The notes: generated by a model not told the origin, from the letters alone. A stretch of DNA of 64,000 nucleotides from Pricia mediterranea (GCF_032248455.1 NZ_JAVTTP010000001.1:1362501-1426500), one strand, 5' to 3'; positions 11,772 through 22,112 are shown, counted from the stretch's first letter. Numbers and translations are program-made.

Positions 11772-12509
11772 CTAGACTTTGGTTTTTTTAATTGCGGTCC
11801 GCTCTTGCTGAAGAAGAATTTCAGCTTCGAATAGCATCCCGAAATGTCGCAGCAGTTTGTGTTTCACTTCTCCCATATCTACACTCGGTTTCCCCAATTC
11901 AACATTTAACGAGGTAACCGCCTTGCCCTTAATCCCACAGGGCACCATTAAATCAAAAAATCCGAGATCGGTATTGACATTCAATGCAAACCCGTGCATG
12001 GTGACCCAGCGGCTGGCGCGGATTCCCATAGCACAGATTTTCCGCGCAAAAGGGGTGCCGACATCGAGCCAGACCCCGGTCTCGCCCGCGGAGCGCTCGG
12101 CTTTCAAACCATAATCCGCCAAGGTCAGGATAACGGTTTCCTCCAGAAGTCGCAGGTACTTATGGATGTCGGTAAAAAAGTTGTCGAGATCGAGGATCGG
12201 ATACCCCACGACCTGTCCCGGACCGTGGTAGGTGATGTCCCCTCCCCTATTGATTTTATAGAATTTAGCGTTCTTGGCGGCCAGCTCGGCCTCATTTACC
12301 AGTAGGTTGTCGAGGTTTCCGCTTTTCCCCAAGGTAAAGACGTGGGGGTGCTCGACGAAAAGCAAGTGGTTGGGGGTTTCCAGATTTGCACCTTCACGCC
12401 GGTTCTTGATTTTAATGTCCAAGGTACTTTGGAAAAGCTGTTCTTGGTAGATCCAAGTCTGTCGGTAATCCCTGTATCCCAAATCTTGAATGAAGACCTG
12501 TTTGTTCAT
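11772..12509 (-). CDS. lipB: Octanoyl-[acyl-carrier-protein]:protein N-octanoyltransferase
   Basis: 245 aa from the ATG at 12509 (MNKQVFIQDLG); an upstream in-frame start would add five residues without support. Motifs include GGDITYHGPGQVVGYPILDL, the catalytic lysine in ARKICAMGIRASRWVTMHG and the catalytic Cys191 in VPCGIKGKAVTSL. LipB moves octanoate from ACP to lipoyl domains of dehydrogenase complexes in the cytoplasm. It lies 18 nt downstream of a Pmp3-like gene on the same strand. Length fits the family. Confidence 0.95.
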   Translation of the reverse strand: MNKQVFIQDLGYRDYRQTWIYQEQLFQSTLDIKIKNRREGANLETPNHLLFVEHPHVFTLGKSGNLDNLLVNEAELAAKNAKFYKINRGGDITYHGPGQVVGYPILDLDNFFTDIHKYLRLLEETVILTLADYGLKAERSAGETGVWLDVGTPFARKICAMGIRASRWVTMHGFALNVNTDLGFFDLMVPCGIKGKAVTSLNVELGKPSVDMGEVKHKLLRHFGMLFEAEILLQQERTAIKKTKV

Positions 12510-12527
12510 CCTACAAAAATACAAAGT

Positions 12528-12683
12528 CTAACTCGGATTGTTCAGTATAACCAAAGCGGCTATGACTCCCGGCACCCATCCGCAGAGCGTTAGAATAAAA
12601 ACGATAATAAAAGACCCACAGCCCTTACCAAGGACGGCAAGAGGTGGAAAAAGAATGGCGAGCAATACGCGTATCAAACTCAT
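12528..12683 (-). CDS. YqaE/Pmp3 family small membrane protein
   Basis: 51 aa from the ATG at 12683. Two hydrophobic segments (LIRVLLAILFPPLAVL and SFIIVFILTLCGWVPGVIAALVI) are joined by GKGCG. The PPLAV and LCGWVPGVIAA motifs are those of the Pmp3/YqaE proteolipid family, found in bacterial inner membranes and linked to membrane potential or stress tolerance in yeast and plants. A longer frame starting at 12737 would add 18 residues with no membrane features. It may be co-transcribed with lipB. Confidence 0.85.
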   Translation of the reverse strand: MSLIRVLLAILFPPLAVLGKGCGSFIIVFILTLCGWVPGVIAALVILNNPS

Positions 12684-12893
12684 TTTATGCTGATTTTTTT
12701 GATTGATGATGTATCCATCCGGTCTGGGCGGGTACAATAATAAGACGAATTAAGAGGCTGATCGTTACAAATTCAGTCAAAAAATTGACGGGTGAAGGAT
12801 TAAGGAGAAAAGACGAAAAGAACAAGGGGCAAGAACGGGTCACGGCTTCTGATCAAACTATTACCAACTAGACAAATTGCTACATTATTCCAT

Positions 12894-12901
12894 TATATTT
12901 G
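12894..12901 (+). promoter_or_regulatory. -7 box of lysS
   Basis: TATATTTG fits TAnnTTTG exactly and lies 20 nt before the lysS ATG at 12922, giving a very short leader. The -33 region is not clear. Confidence 0.5.
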
Positions 12902-12921
12902 CTCCCATTAAAATCCACCAC

Positions 12922-14613
12922 ATGCAACTCTCGGAACAAGAAACCATCAGAAGGGATAAATTGAACAAATTGCGCAACATGGATATCGACCCGTATCCAG
13001 CCGAACTATACCCCATAAATGCCACTTCCAAAAGTATTAAAGAGAACTATGAGGAAGGGAAGAAAGTCACCGTTGCCGGACGTTTGATGTCCCGTCGCAT
13101 CCAAGGGAAAGCCTCGTTCGCCGAACTGCAGGACAGTGAAGGCCGTATTCAGGTCTATTTCAATCGTGATGAAATCTGTCCAGGTGAGGATAAGTCATTA
13201 TATAACGATGTCTATAAAAAGCTGTTGGATATTGGGGATATCATCGGTATCGAGGGCGAACTTTTTACGACCCGGGTCGGCGAAAAGACCGTGATGGTCA
13301 AAAAGTTCAGCATGCTGAGCAAATCGTTGCGTCCGCTACCCCTTCCGAAAAAGGATGCGGAAGGCAAGGTATTCGACGAGTTCAACGACCCCGAGCAACG
13401 CTACCGACAGCGCTACGTCGACCTTGTGGTAAATCCTAAAGTAAAGGAAACTTTTATTAAGCGGACGAAAATCATCAACAGCATCCGTCAATTTTACAAT
13501 AATTTAGGCTACGTAGAGGTCGAAACGCCCATTTTACAGCCTATACCCGGTGGCGCGGCGGCACGCCCGTTTTTGACCCATCACAATGCGCTGAACGTAC
13601 CCCTTTATCTGCGGATAGCGAACGAGCTCTATTTAAAACGTTTGATCGTTGGCGGCTTTGACGGAGTCTATGAATTTGCGAAGGCTTTCCGCAACGAGGG
13701 CATGGACCGCACCCACAATCCCGAGTTCACAATGATAGAGCTCTATGTGGCCTACAAGGATTACAAATGGATGATGGACACCACCGAAAAACTCTTGGAA
13801 AAAGTGGCCCTGGAGGCTACCGGAAGTACTCGGGTGCCTGTGGGCGATAAAGAAATCGAGTTTAAGGCGCCCTACCCCCGCGTTCCCATCTTGGAAGCCA
13901 TCAAAATACATACAGGAATCGATCTCGCCGGCATGGACGAAAACGAACTTCGGCAAACGGCCAAAGAGCTCGGCATCGAAGTGGACGAAACCATGGGCGT
14001 CGGTAAGCTGATCGATGAAATCTTCGGAGAGAAATGCGAGGCACATTACGTGCAGCCCACATTTATAACCGATTATCCTAAAGAGATGAGTCCGCTGACC
14101 AAAGAACATCGTACGAACCCGTCCCTGACGGAGCGATTCGAGCTTTTCGCCAACGGCAAGGAAATCGCCAACGCCTATTCCGAGCTCAACGACCCCATCG
14201 ATCAGCGCGAGCGCTTTGAGGAGCAGCTGAAGCTTTCCGAAAAAGGAGACGACGAGGCCATGTTCATCGATCAGGATTTTATCCGGGCCCTCGAATACGG
14301 TATGCCCCCCACGGCGGGCATCGGTATCGGTATCGATCGCTTGGTGATGTTAATGACCGATAATGCCTCGATACAGGAGGTGCTGTTCTTTCCCCAGATG
14401 CGGCCGGAGAAAAAACCCTTGGATCTAACCGAGGAAGAGAAAATCGTTCTAGGCCTTCTAAAACCTGCCGGTAGCATGGACCTCAACGACCTTAAAGCCC
14501 AAGCAGGCCTCAGTAACAAAAAATGGAACAAGGCGATGAAAGGCTTGGCGAGGCATGGTCTGACCAAAGTTGTGGTCGATGGCTCTGATAAAAGGGTAGA
14601 AATGATAGGATAG
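12922..14613 (+). CDS. lysS: Lysyl-tRNA synthetase (class II)
   Basis: 563 aa from the ATG at 12922, which follows a good promoter; the in-frame TTG at 12877 lies upstream of that promoter. The OB-fold anticodon-binding domain is N-terminal (about 50-160, VTVAGRLMSRRIQGKASFAEL). The class II catalytic core follows, with motif 2 FRNEGMDRTHNPEFTMIELY and motif 3 GMPPTAGIGIGIDRLVMLM. After the usual end comes a ~60-residue C-terminal extension (LKPAGSMDLNDLKAQ onward) known from Bacteroidetes LysS. Charges tRNA-Lys in the cytoplasm. Confidence 0.96.
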   Translation: MQLSEQETIRRDKLNKLRNMDIDPYPAELYPINATSKSIKENYEEGKKVTVAGRLMSRRIQGKASFAELQDSEGRIQVYFNRDEICPGEDKSLYNDVYKKLLDIGDIIGIEGELFTTRVGEKTVMVKKFSMLSKSLRPLPLPKKDAEGKVFDEFNDPEQRYRQRYVDLVVNPKVKETFIKRTKIINSIRQFYNNLGYVEVETPILQPIPGGAAARPFLTHHNALNVPLYLRIANELYLKRLIVGGFDGVYEFAKAFRNEGMDRTHNPEFTMIELYVAYKDYKWMMDTTEKLLEKVALEATGSTRVPVGDKEIEFKAPYPRVPILEAIKIHTGIDLAGMDENELRQTAKELGIEVDETMGVGKLIDEIFGEKCEAHYVQPTFITDYPKEMSPLTKEHRTNPSLTERFELFANGKEIANAYSELNDPIDQRERFEEQLKLSEKGDDEAMFIDQDFIRALEYGMPPTAGIGIGIDRLVMLMTDNASIQEVLFFPQMRPEKKPLDLTEEEKIVLGLLKPAGSMDLNDLKAQAGLSNKKWNKAMKGLARHGLTKVVVDGSDKRVEMIG

Positions 14614-14807
14614 GATTTTTTTAGGAAGGTTCTTTTTGAGTCTGGTTCTCAAAGAAATTTGCCTATCAAATGAGATTTCAATGGCACCCGGTTCGTTTTG
14701 GCAAGACCGATTAAATCGACCATTTTACACCTGCTCAAAACTCGTTATTTTTACATAGGTAATTCTTATTGCAATCGAGAATCAGAAAATTGTGTATCTT
14801 GACCGCT

Positions 14808-17645
14808 ATGTACACTTTCATCCGCAAGGGTCTAGAAATTCTCACGGCAAGCCTATTGATTGTTGTGACATTGTTTTTGCAGTCCTGCGGGAATTCCGAC
14901 CCGGTCGATTTCAGTACCCAGATCAAGCCAATTCTAAACAGCAAATGCATCACCTGCCACGGCGGCGTAAAAAAGAGCGGGGATTTTAGCCTTTTGTTCG
15001 AGGAAGACGCCTTTGCGATCAACGAATCCGGCAAACCGGCAATTATACCGGGGGATGCGTCGGGGAGCGAGCTCATAAGACGGGTACACGAAACCGACCC
15101 CGAGCTCCGGATGCCCTATGAAAAACCTCCGCTGTCCGAGGAGGAGATCGACCTGCTGACCCGTTGGATCGACCAAGGGGCCGAATGGGGACAGCATTGG
15201 GCCTATTCGCTTCCCGACAAGGTTGAGGTGCCCCCGATTTCATCCAATATGGAATCTTCGCAGCAAGCTGGATTATCTCCAGAGGGCGGATCGGGCCCAG
15301 CCATCCCATCCCACTTTGTCCGAAACGACATCGACAATTTTATCCTTACACGGCTTCTTAACGAAAAGCTGCGGCCCAATCCTCCCGCTGAAAAGAACAT
15401 CATCGCCCGGAGATTGGCCCTGGATATAACCGGATTGCCGCCCGATCAAAAACTATTCGATACGTTCACCGAGGGCGATCTGTCCTACGAATCCATGGTC
15501 GATACCCTATTGGCCCGAAAGGACTACGGCGAGAAATGGGCCAGTTGGTGGCTCGACCTGGCCCGGTATGCGGACACCAAAGGCTATGAAAAAGATAGCG
15601 GTCGGAGCATGTGGCGCTATCGCGATTGGTTAATCCAGGCCTTCAACCAGAACATGTCCTACGACCGGTTTACCACGGAGCAATTGGCGGGCGACCTACT
15701 TCCCGATCCGACCACGGACCAGTTGATCGCCACCGCCTTCCATAGAAATACGATGAACAACGACGAGGGCGGGACCGAGGACGAGGAGTTCCGGGTGGCC
15801 AGTGTCATAGACCGGGTCAATACGACCTTCTCCGTATGGCAGAGTACCACGATGGAATGTGTGCAATGCCACAGCCATACCTATGACCCCTTCAAGCACG
15901 AGGAATATTACAAGGCCATGGCCTTTTTCAACAATTCAAGGGACGAGGATACCCCGGACGAAAGTCCCAATATCCGCTTTTACGACAGCGTACAGCAGAA
16001 AAAAGTGGCGCGGGTGAACTCTTGGGTCCAAAAATACGGTTCGGAGAAAGTCGCCGGGGTCTATGAGGATTTTCTAAGGTTCAACGAGCCCAAGTATCTG
16101 GCCCATAATGCCGAGGATTTCACCAATGGGGAACTGGCCGACACCAAATACCTGGCCCTGTGGGACGATGGCTCGTGCACCTTGAGGAACGTCTACACCA
16201 GAGGGGCCGGTTTTATGTATATGAAGTACCGGGCAGGTATCGACGGTACCCGAATGACCATCCGAAAAAACAACGAGGAGGGCGAAATCCTGGCACAATT
16301 TACGATAGACAAGACCAACGGCAATACGATCCGGAAAATACCCTTTAAAAGGACCGATGAAATCATCGACCTCTACCTCGAGACGAACAACGACCGGATC
16401 GGAAAACAGGTATCCACCAGTTTTATCACATGGTTCGCATTTTTGGAGGATATCCCGGGAAAATCAAAACCAGGTTATCGCGACATCAACGGCACCTTCC
16501 TGGAGCTGCTGAACGCGGACACTCCCGAACTGCCTATAATGGCGGAGAACCACAGCTATATGGCTCGCGCCACCCAAGTCTTTGAAAGGGGCAACTGGTT
16601 GATTAAAAAGGATACGGTCGAACCCGGCGTTCCGGAAAGCCTCAACCCCTGGGAACCCGACTGGCAGCGGAACCGCTTGGGACTCTCGAACTGGATCGTC
16701 AGCAAAAAGAATCCCCTGACCGCACGTACCCTTGTCAACAGGGTCTGGCACCAGCTCTTCGGTCGCGGCATCGTGGCATCGGTAGAGGATATGGGCACGC
16801 AATCGGACCCGCCCTCACATCCGGAACTCTTGGACTGGCTGTCGCTGCGGCTTATGAACGATCACGATTGGGACATGAAGGCCCTGATAAAGGATATCGT
16901 GATGTCCGGCACCTATAGGCAAAGCTCCCGGAACAATCCCGAGCTCTATCAGAAAGACCCGAACAACGAACTGCTTGCCCGCGGCCCGCGGCTGCGCCTT
17001 TCGGCGGAACAGATCCGCGATCAGGCCTTGGCCGTATCGGGCCTGCTAAGCGATAAGATGTACGGTCCCGGAGTCATGCCGCCCCAACCGGACGGGGTCT
17101 GGCAATCGGTCTATAGCAATGAATCATGGGTCGAGAGCGAGGGCGAGGACAAGTACCGAAGGGCGGTCTATACCTATTTAAAACGCACGAGCCCCTACCC
17201 CTCCTTTATCACCTTCGATGCGGGTAGCCGCGAGGTCTGCACCATCCGACGTACCGTCACCAACACCCCGCTACAGGCCTTGGTGACCCTGAACGATCCG
17301 GTCTATCTCGAAGCGGCCTATACGCTCGCCAAGTTTATGGGGGGCAACCCTTTGAACGCCAAATTTCCGAACGGAAATGGAGGGGACGAGGGCCAGACCG
17401 ACGATGGTGACATCGATGGCATCATCGCCAAGGGCTATGAAAAAGCGACCTATTCCAAAATCACCCCCGAGAAACTGGGGGCCCTGAAGGCACTCTACGA
17501 AGAGTCCCTATCAGAGTTCGAGAATACGGAGGCCATCAAAGGCCAGTTCTTTGTGTTGGAAGAAAGCCCCAATCCCCGACTGGCCGCGCTGACCGTAGTG
17601 GCCAACGCGATTATGAACTTGGACGAGTTTTTGAGCAAGGCCTGA
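14808..17645 (+). CDS. PSCyt1/DUF1549/DUF1553 (planctomycete-type cytochrome c) protein
   Basis: 945 aa from the ATG at 14808; an earlier in-frame start (14769) lies before the signal segment. The N terminus is a lipoprotein-like signal with FLQSCG. A first haem-binding motif CITCH is at about 47-51. DUF1549 follows with RDWLIQAFNQNMSYDRFTTEQLAGDLLP and a second CxxCH (CVQCH, about 351-355). The C terminal DUF1553 part has GIVASVEDMGTQSDPPSHPELLDWL and RRTVTNTPLQALVTLNDP. Such proteins are abundant in Planctomycetes and occur in marine Bacteroidetes next to polysaccharide-use genes; the reaction is unproven. It heads a four-gene series with a DUF1501 protein 50 nt downstream. Confidence 0.9.
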   Translation: MYTFIRKGLEILTASLLIVVTLFLQSCGNSDPVDFSTQIKPILNSKCITCHGGVKKSGDFSLLFEEDAFAINESGKPAIIPGDASGSELIRRVHETDPELRMPYEKPPLSEEEIDLLTRWIDQGAEWGQHWAYSLPDKVEVPPISSNMESSQQAGLSPEGGSGPAIPSHFVRNDIDNFILTRLLNEKLRPNPPAEKNIIARRLALDITGLPPDQKLFDTFTEGDLSYESMVDTLLARKDYGEKWASWWLDLARYADTKGYEKDSGRSMWRYRDWLIQAFNQNMSYDRFTTEQLAGDLLPDPTTDQLIATAFHRNTMNNDEGGTEDEEFRVASVIDRVNTTFSVWQSTTMECVQCHSHTYDPFKHEEYYKAMAFFNNSRDEDTPDESPNIRFYDSVQQKKVARVNSWVQKYGSEKVAGVYEDFLRFNEPKYLAHNAEDFTNGELADTKYLALWDDGSCTLRNVYTRGAGFMYMKYRAGIDGTRMTIRKNNEEGEILAQFTIDKTNGNTIRKIPFKRTDEIIDLYLETNNDRIGKQVSTSFITWFAFLEDIPGKSKPGYRDINGTFLELLNADTPELPIMAENHSYMARATQVFERGNWLIKKDTVEPGVPESLNPWEPDWQRNRLGLSNWIVSKKNPLTARTLVNRVWHQLFGRGIVASVEDMGTQSDPPSHPELLDWLSLRLMNDHDWDMKALIKDIVMSGTYRQSSRNNPELYQKDPNNELLARGPRLRLSAEQIRDQALAVSGLLSDKMYGPGVMPPQPDGVWQSVYSNESWVESEGEDKYRRAVYTYLKRTSPYPSFITFDAGSREVCTIRRTVTNTPLQALVTLNDPVYLEAAYTLAKFMGGNPLNAKFPNGNGGDEGQTDDGDIDGIIAKGYEKATYSKITPEKLGALKALYEESLSEFENTEAIKGQFFVLEESPNPRLAALTVVANAIMNLDEFLSKA

Positions 17646-17695
17646 GGTTAGCCGTTAGTCAACGTAGAGAAAGAACTGTGAAATAGAAAGAAAAA

Positions 17696-19213
17696 GTGAA
17701 AAGAGATATAGAGAGACTGCTACAGGAAAGAATACACCGCGAAGCGGAGGCCAAGACACGCCGTCATTTTATCAAGCAGTGTGCGATGGGTGCGGGGGGG
17801 CTGGCACTGGGCTCTATCTTTGCCGGATGCGGTGATTTTGGTAAAGATGCGGGCACCTCCGTAAAAAAGTCAGGGTTTTCGGAGCGCGACCTGAACCCCT
17901 TGGCGACTCTGGCGCCCCCGTTCGGTCCGAAGGTCAAGAACGTCATCTACCTACACATGGCGGGGGCCCCCTCCCAATTGGAAATGTTCGATTACAAGCC
18001 CGAGCTGCAAAAACTGAACGACCAGCCGTGTCCGCAATCCTTTTTGAACGGAAAAAAGTTCGCCTTTATCCGTGGTACGCCCAAGTTGATGGGGCCACAG
18101 GCAGCATTCAGGCAAGAGGGCGAATCCGGCAACTGGGTCTCGGACAACCTGCCCCATTTTAAAAAGGTGGTCGATGAGGTCGCCTTTTTGAAAGCGGTAC
18201 ATACCGACCAGTTCAACCACGGTCCGGCGCAATTATTCATGCATACCGGCAGCCCCCGGCTCGGGCGGCCCAGTATCGGTTCGTGGGTGACCTACGGCCT
18301 GGGTTCCGAAAACCGGAACCTGCCCGGCTTTGTGGTATTGACCTCGGGCGGCAAGGCCCCAAGTGCCGGAAAAAGCGTCTGGGGCAGTGGCTTTTTACCT
18401 TCGGTGTACCAGGGTGTACAATGCCGAAGTAAGGGAGATCCCGTACTGTACATCGAAGATCCCGACGGTATTTCCAGAAATCTGAAAAAAAGCACGATCG
18501 AGGCCATCAACAAGATCAACAAAGAGGAATACGCCAAATACGCCGATCCCGAGATCTTGGCCCGGATCAACCAGTACGAAATGGCGTATCGGATGCAAAT
18601 TGCCGTACCGGATGTGATGAACATCAACGACGAACCCGAAAACATCAAGCAGATGTACGGGGTCGAACCAGGCAAGGAATCCTTTGCCAACAACTGTCTT
18701 TTGGCCAGAAAGCTGGTCGAGGACGGCGTGCGCTTCGTACAGCTGTTCGATTGGGGATGGGACAGCCACGGCACGGGCCGCGATACCGCGGTGGACATCG
18801 GCCTCCGTAACAAATGTCGGGAAATCGATCGGCCCATGACCGCACTGCTGCTGGACCTGAAGCAGCGGGGATTGTTGGACGACACCCTGGTGGTGTGGGG
18901 CGGCGAATTCGGTCGTACGCCCATGCAGGAAAACCGGGAAGGCAAGGAAATGGGGTTCAAGGGCCGGGACCATCACGGGGATGCCTTTACCATGTGGATG
19001 GCCGGCGGCGGCATCAAGAAGGGCGCGGTACACGGCCAGACCGACGACATCGGTTTCTCGGGCGTCGAGGGACGCGTGTCCGTTCACGATGTACATGCCA
19101 CCATCTTGCACTTGCTAGGCTTCGACCACGAAGAGTTCACCTTCGATTTCCAGGGAAGACCGTTCCGGTTGACCGATGTCGAGGGCTTGGTAATCAACGA
19201 GATACTGGCTTAA
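17696..19213 (+). CDS. DUF1501 (sulfatase-like) secreted protein
   Basis: 505 aa from a GTG at 17696. A twin-arginine-type signal lies at about 22-45 (TRRHFIKQCAMGAGGLALGS). The DUF1501 body includes VIYLHMAGAPSQLEMFDYKP, AVHTDQFNHGPAQLFMHTGS, WDSHGTGRDTA and VVWGGEFGRTPMQE, and a late GRDHHGDAFTMWMAGGG block. Its fold resembles alkaline phosphatase/sulfatase enzymes, but it lacks the formylglycine CxPxR motif of true sulfatases. DUF1501 genes are almost always paired with DUF1549/DUF1553 genes, as here. Export by Tat would place it in the periplasm. No better start codon is present. Confidence 0.9.
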   Translation: MKRDIERLLQERIHREAEAKTRRHFIKQCAMGAGGLALGSIFAGCGDFGKDAGTSVKKSGFSERDLNPLATLAPPFGPKVKNVIYLHMAGAPSQLEMFDYKPELQKLNDQPCPQSFLNGKKFAFIRGTPKLMGPQAAFRQEGESGNWVSDNLPHFKKVVDEVAFLKAVHTDQFNHGPAQLFMHTGSPRLGRPSIGSWVTYGLGSENRNLPGFVVLTSGGKAPSAGKSVWGSGFLPSVYQGVQCRSKGDPVLYIEDPDGISRNLKKSTIEAINKINKEEYAKYADPEILARINQYEMAYRMQIAVPDVMNINDEPENIKQMYGVEPGKESFANNCLLARKLVEDGVRFVQLFDWGWDSHGTGRDTAVDIGLRNKCREIDRPMTALLLDLKQRGLLDDTLVVWGGEFGRTPMQENREGKEMGFKGRDHHGDAFTMWMAGGGIKKGAVHGQTDDIGFSGVEGRVSVHDVHATILHLLGFDHEEFTFDFQGRPFRLTDVEGLVINEILA

Positions 19214-19264
19214 CTAAAAGATAAGATGATGTCCGCTTGGAAGCCCAAAAAGAGTTTTATCCCC

Positions 19265-19340
19265 TTGAGCGCCGTCGAAGAGTCAAACCAAAACGGCTCG
19301 ACTGCCTGCCTGTACTGAGCGCAGTCGAAGTACTCGACGT
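19265..19340. repeat. Dispersed palindromic intergenic element (GAGCGCAGTCGA type)
   Basis: Contains GAGCGCCGTCGA (19267-19278), the reverse-oriented GGCTCGACTGCC and the core GAGCGCAGTCGA (19317-19328), able to fold on itself. The same core is found near 27924 and 56521. The remainder of the 268-bp gap before the isomerase gene holds nothing else recognised. Confidence 0.5.
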
Positions 19341-19481
19341 GACATCATTAATTCAAATTGATTGATTGGGTTCTCCCGGACAAGCATTAAAGATAATTAA
19401 AAGCCGGTGGGCAAGTTCACGAAGACCAAGAATGCCCCAAGAATTAAACTATAAGCTATCAATACCTTATAATACCACACC

Positions 19482-20363
19482 ATGAAAATACCGATCCTGT
19501 CGATTATCCTCCTTACCACCCTAACATCCTACTCCCAACAAAATAAACAGCTCCTGTTCTTCCAGACCGACTGGGGCCGGAAGGTTTCGTGGGACGCTTT
19601 TTGCGAGAAGACCAAAGCAGCGGGTTACGACGGGGTCGAGACCTGGTATCCCAAAGAATTGGAAGACCAATTGGCACTGAAAGACGCCTTGCAAGAACAT
19701 GGTCTTCAGGTCATCTATATGGCGGGAACGGACAAGAGTGTGGATTTCGATACCAGTCTAAGGCGGTACATCGAACATCTGATGCGATTGGTCGATTTGA
19801 ACCCGGTAGCCATCAACTGCCACACCGGAAACGATTTTTTTACCTTCGAACAGAACAGGGCCTTTATCGATGCTGCGAACAAGATCGCCAAGGAAAGCGA
19901 CATCCCTATCTACCACGAGACCCATCGGGGCCGTTTCAGTTATAACCTTCCTGAAACGAATGAATACTTAAGGACGGTTCCGAATCTTCGATTGACCCTC
20001 GATATCAGTCATTGGATGGTCGTACACGAATCGCTTTTGGAAGAACAGGAGAAAGATCTGGAGCAGGTGATAAATCGCACGCACCACATCCATGCACGTG
20101 TCGGCCATCCGGAAGGCCCACAGGTCAACGATCCCGAAGCCCCCGAGTGGCATAATGCCCTGAAACGCCATTTGGATATTTGGGAAAAAATTATCGATAA
20201 AAGATGGCAAGAATCTGACAGGGCGGTCAGCATAACGACAGAATTCGGTCCGCCCACCTATTTGCCCGCACTGCCCTACACCCAAGTTCCGGTAGCGGAC
20301 CAATGGAAGGCGAACGTTTTTATTATGAGGGCCTTGAAAAAAAGAATGGCCGGTAATCGTTAG
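19482..20363 (+). CDS. Sugar phosphate isomerase/epimerase-like TIM barrel protein
   Basis: 293 aa with a signal peptide (MKIPILSIILLTTLTSYSQQ), so exported. The xylose-isomerase-like TIM barrel (AP_endonuc_2) shows GYDGVETWYP near the start, NCHTGNDFFTFEQ, IPIYHETHRGRFSYN with the metal-ligand Glu, LDISHWMV and ITTEFGPP. The family covers isomerases and epimerases acting on sugars and polyols with a divalent metal. Secreted versions are common in Planctomycetes and Bacteroidetes beside DUF1501 genes, as here. Exact substrate unknown. Confidence 0.85.
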   Translation: MKIPILSIILLTTLTSYSQQNKQLLFFQTDWGRKVSWDAFCEKTKAAGYDGVETWYPKELEDQLALKDALQEHGLQVIYMAGTDKSVDFDTSLRRYIEHLMRLVDLNPVAINCHTGNDFFTFEQNRAFIDAANKIAKESDIPIYHETHRGRFSYNLPETNEYLRTVPNLRLTLDISHWMVVHESLLEEQEKDLEQVINRTHHIHARVGHPEGPQVNDPEAPEWHNALKRHLDIWEKIIDKRWQESDRAVSITTEFGPPTYLPALPYTQVPVADQWKANVFIMRALKKRMAGNR

Positions 20364-20452
20364 AAGGTCATTCCTTGCCGGATATCAGTAGTGTTCCAAA
20401 ATGCAGTAGCAATCAAATATTCCAACCTCCCAACAAATTATCAACTTCCCCC

Positions 20453-21964
20453 ATGGATGTCCTTCTACAACTTCTAGGCCGCCTGCACCCTGTGATCGTG
20501 CATCTTCCTATCGGGTTTATCATACTGGGGCTGTTGTTGCAGTGGTACGACAGAAAAATAGGGCAGCATACCAAGGTAGTCGCCCTCATTTATCTTTGGG
20601 CGGGAGTCAGTGCGGCACTGGCCTGTATTACCGGATATTTACAATATCTGGGGGAAGGCTACGGCTTCGACACCGTAAAATGGCACCTGTGGTCGGGTAT
20701 CGCCACGGCGTTATTTTGCTTTGTGATGTATCTCAAAATAAGATCCACCGGCTCAACGGACAGAGATGTAAAAATTGCAAATTTCGAGCACCAAATTCCT
20801 AAAGACCAAATAATTGAACAGGAGCAAATCGATAAGTCCGGCAGCAAGAGAATGACAAGAACAGACCTATCCGATTTTCTCGATAGCATTCCGACCTTGG
20901 TACTTTCCGTCCTATTTTTTATGCTGATCTCCTTTACCGGCCACCAGGGGGGCAATATCACCCATGGCGAAGATTATCTCGTGGAACCACTGCCCAATTC
21001 CGTTAAATCTGCCTTGGGATTCGAAACGTTCGAGGAAAAAGAAATTGTGCTGAACGAAGAAAATTGGGAAGAGACGCTTATATATAAGGATGTAATCGAC
21101 CCCATATTGAACAACAAGTGCGTAAGCTGCCACAATCCTAAAAAAACGAAAGGCGAATTGCTATTGAACTCCGAAGAGGGGATCTTGACCGGCGGGGAGA
21201 ACGGCGATGTCGTAGTGGCCAACCATGCTGCCGATAGCGAATTGTTCGTGCGAATGAACCTGCCCCTGGACGATGACGACCACATGCCGCCCGACGGCAA
21301 AACGCAGCCCTCCAAGGAAGAGATCGCCCTGATCGGGGCCTGGCTGGACGCGGGACACCCGTTCGCGGAAACGATCGGCGAAAGTGGACTTGAAAAAGAG
21401 CTGTTCCAATCCTTTTTCCCAAAAAAAGTGGATAACGATTATCCCGATGTGGAAGTCGCCGAGGCCTCCCAAGACAGTATCGACCGGATTAAAGATCAGG
21501 GTATCCATGTCGACCAAATCAGTAAGGCTACCAATTTCCTAAAGATATCATGTCTAAATAAACCCTCATTCTCCGAGTCGGATTTCGCTCTCTTTGAACC
21601 TCTTAAAATACAGATTGCCGTCCTTGATCTCGGCGGCACCCAGGTATCCGATGCCGTGTTCGAAAAATTGGCGGACCTTCCGCATTTGACCGTTCTAAAA
21701 TTAGACCACACCGAAATTACCGGAAAGGGAATCGAAAAATTGGCCGCTACCTCCAAATACCTCAAATCGATCAACCTGACGGGGACAAACTTGCAAGCCC
21801 CATATTTCCGTAAACTGGCGGAGTTCAAAAAGTTACAGAAGGTCTTCGTGTTCGACACCCCTATCGACGCCGCGGATGCCAAAGCCTTAAAAGGAGGACA
21901 GATTACCGTAGATTACGGCCATTACAATCTCCCGGCAATCGCTTCAGACTCTATCGTTTACTGA
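20453..21964 (+). CDS. DUF2231 membrane domain fused to a cytochrome c (PSCyt1) domain
   Basis: 503 aa from the ATG at 20453; an in-frame TTG at 20375 lies before the membrane domain and overlaps nothing useful. The N terminus is a DUF2231-like membrane domain (RLHPVIVHLPIGFIILGLLL, then three more hydrophobic segments to about 165). A haem motif CVSCH is at about 223-227 with the GELLLNSEEGILTGGENG and DHMPPDGKTQPSKEEI blocks of planctomycete cytochrome c. The C-terminal 120 residues hold leucine-rich-like repeats (LAVLDLGGTQVSD, LTVLKLDHTEITG, LKSINLTGTNL). It probably carries electrons from the periplasmic partners to the inner membrane; that is inference. Confidence 0.87.
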   Translation: MDVLLQLLGRLHPVIVHLPIGFIILGLLLQWYDRKIGQHTKVVALIYLWAGVSAALACITGYLQYLGEGYGFDTVKWHLWSGIATALFCFVMYLKIRSTGSTDRDVKIANFEHQIPKDQIIEQEQIDKSGSKRMTRTDLSDFLDSIPTLVLSVLFFMLISFTGHQGGNITHGEDYLVEPLPNSVKSALGFETFEEKEIVLNEENWEETLIYKDVIDPILNNKCVSCHNPKKTKGELLLNSEEGILTGGENGDVVVANHAADSELFVRMNLPLDDDDHMPPDGKTQPSKEEIALIGAWLDAGHPFAETIGESGLEKELFQSFFPKKVDNDYPDVEVAEASQDSIDRIKDQGIHVDQISKATNFLKISCLNKPSFSESDFALFEPLKIQIAVLDLGGTQVSDAVFEKLADLPHLTVLKLDHTEITGKGIEKLAATSKYLKSINLTGTNLQAPYFRKLAEFKKLQKVFVFDTPIDAADAKALKGGQITVDYGHYNLPAIASDSIVY

Positions 21965-22112
21965 GAAAACGGAATATTCCGGACGGGAAACCGGTACGGT
22001 TGTGTTTCGGATACTTCCCCAGGGCAGGCCAGCACCTTTTTCTAGTTACACCGAAACGCCACTTTCAAATTCCAAAAAAATCCCATAGTTTAGAAGGCAC
22101 CAATAACCGCCC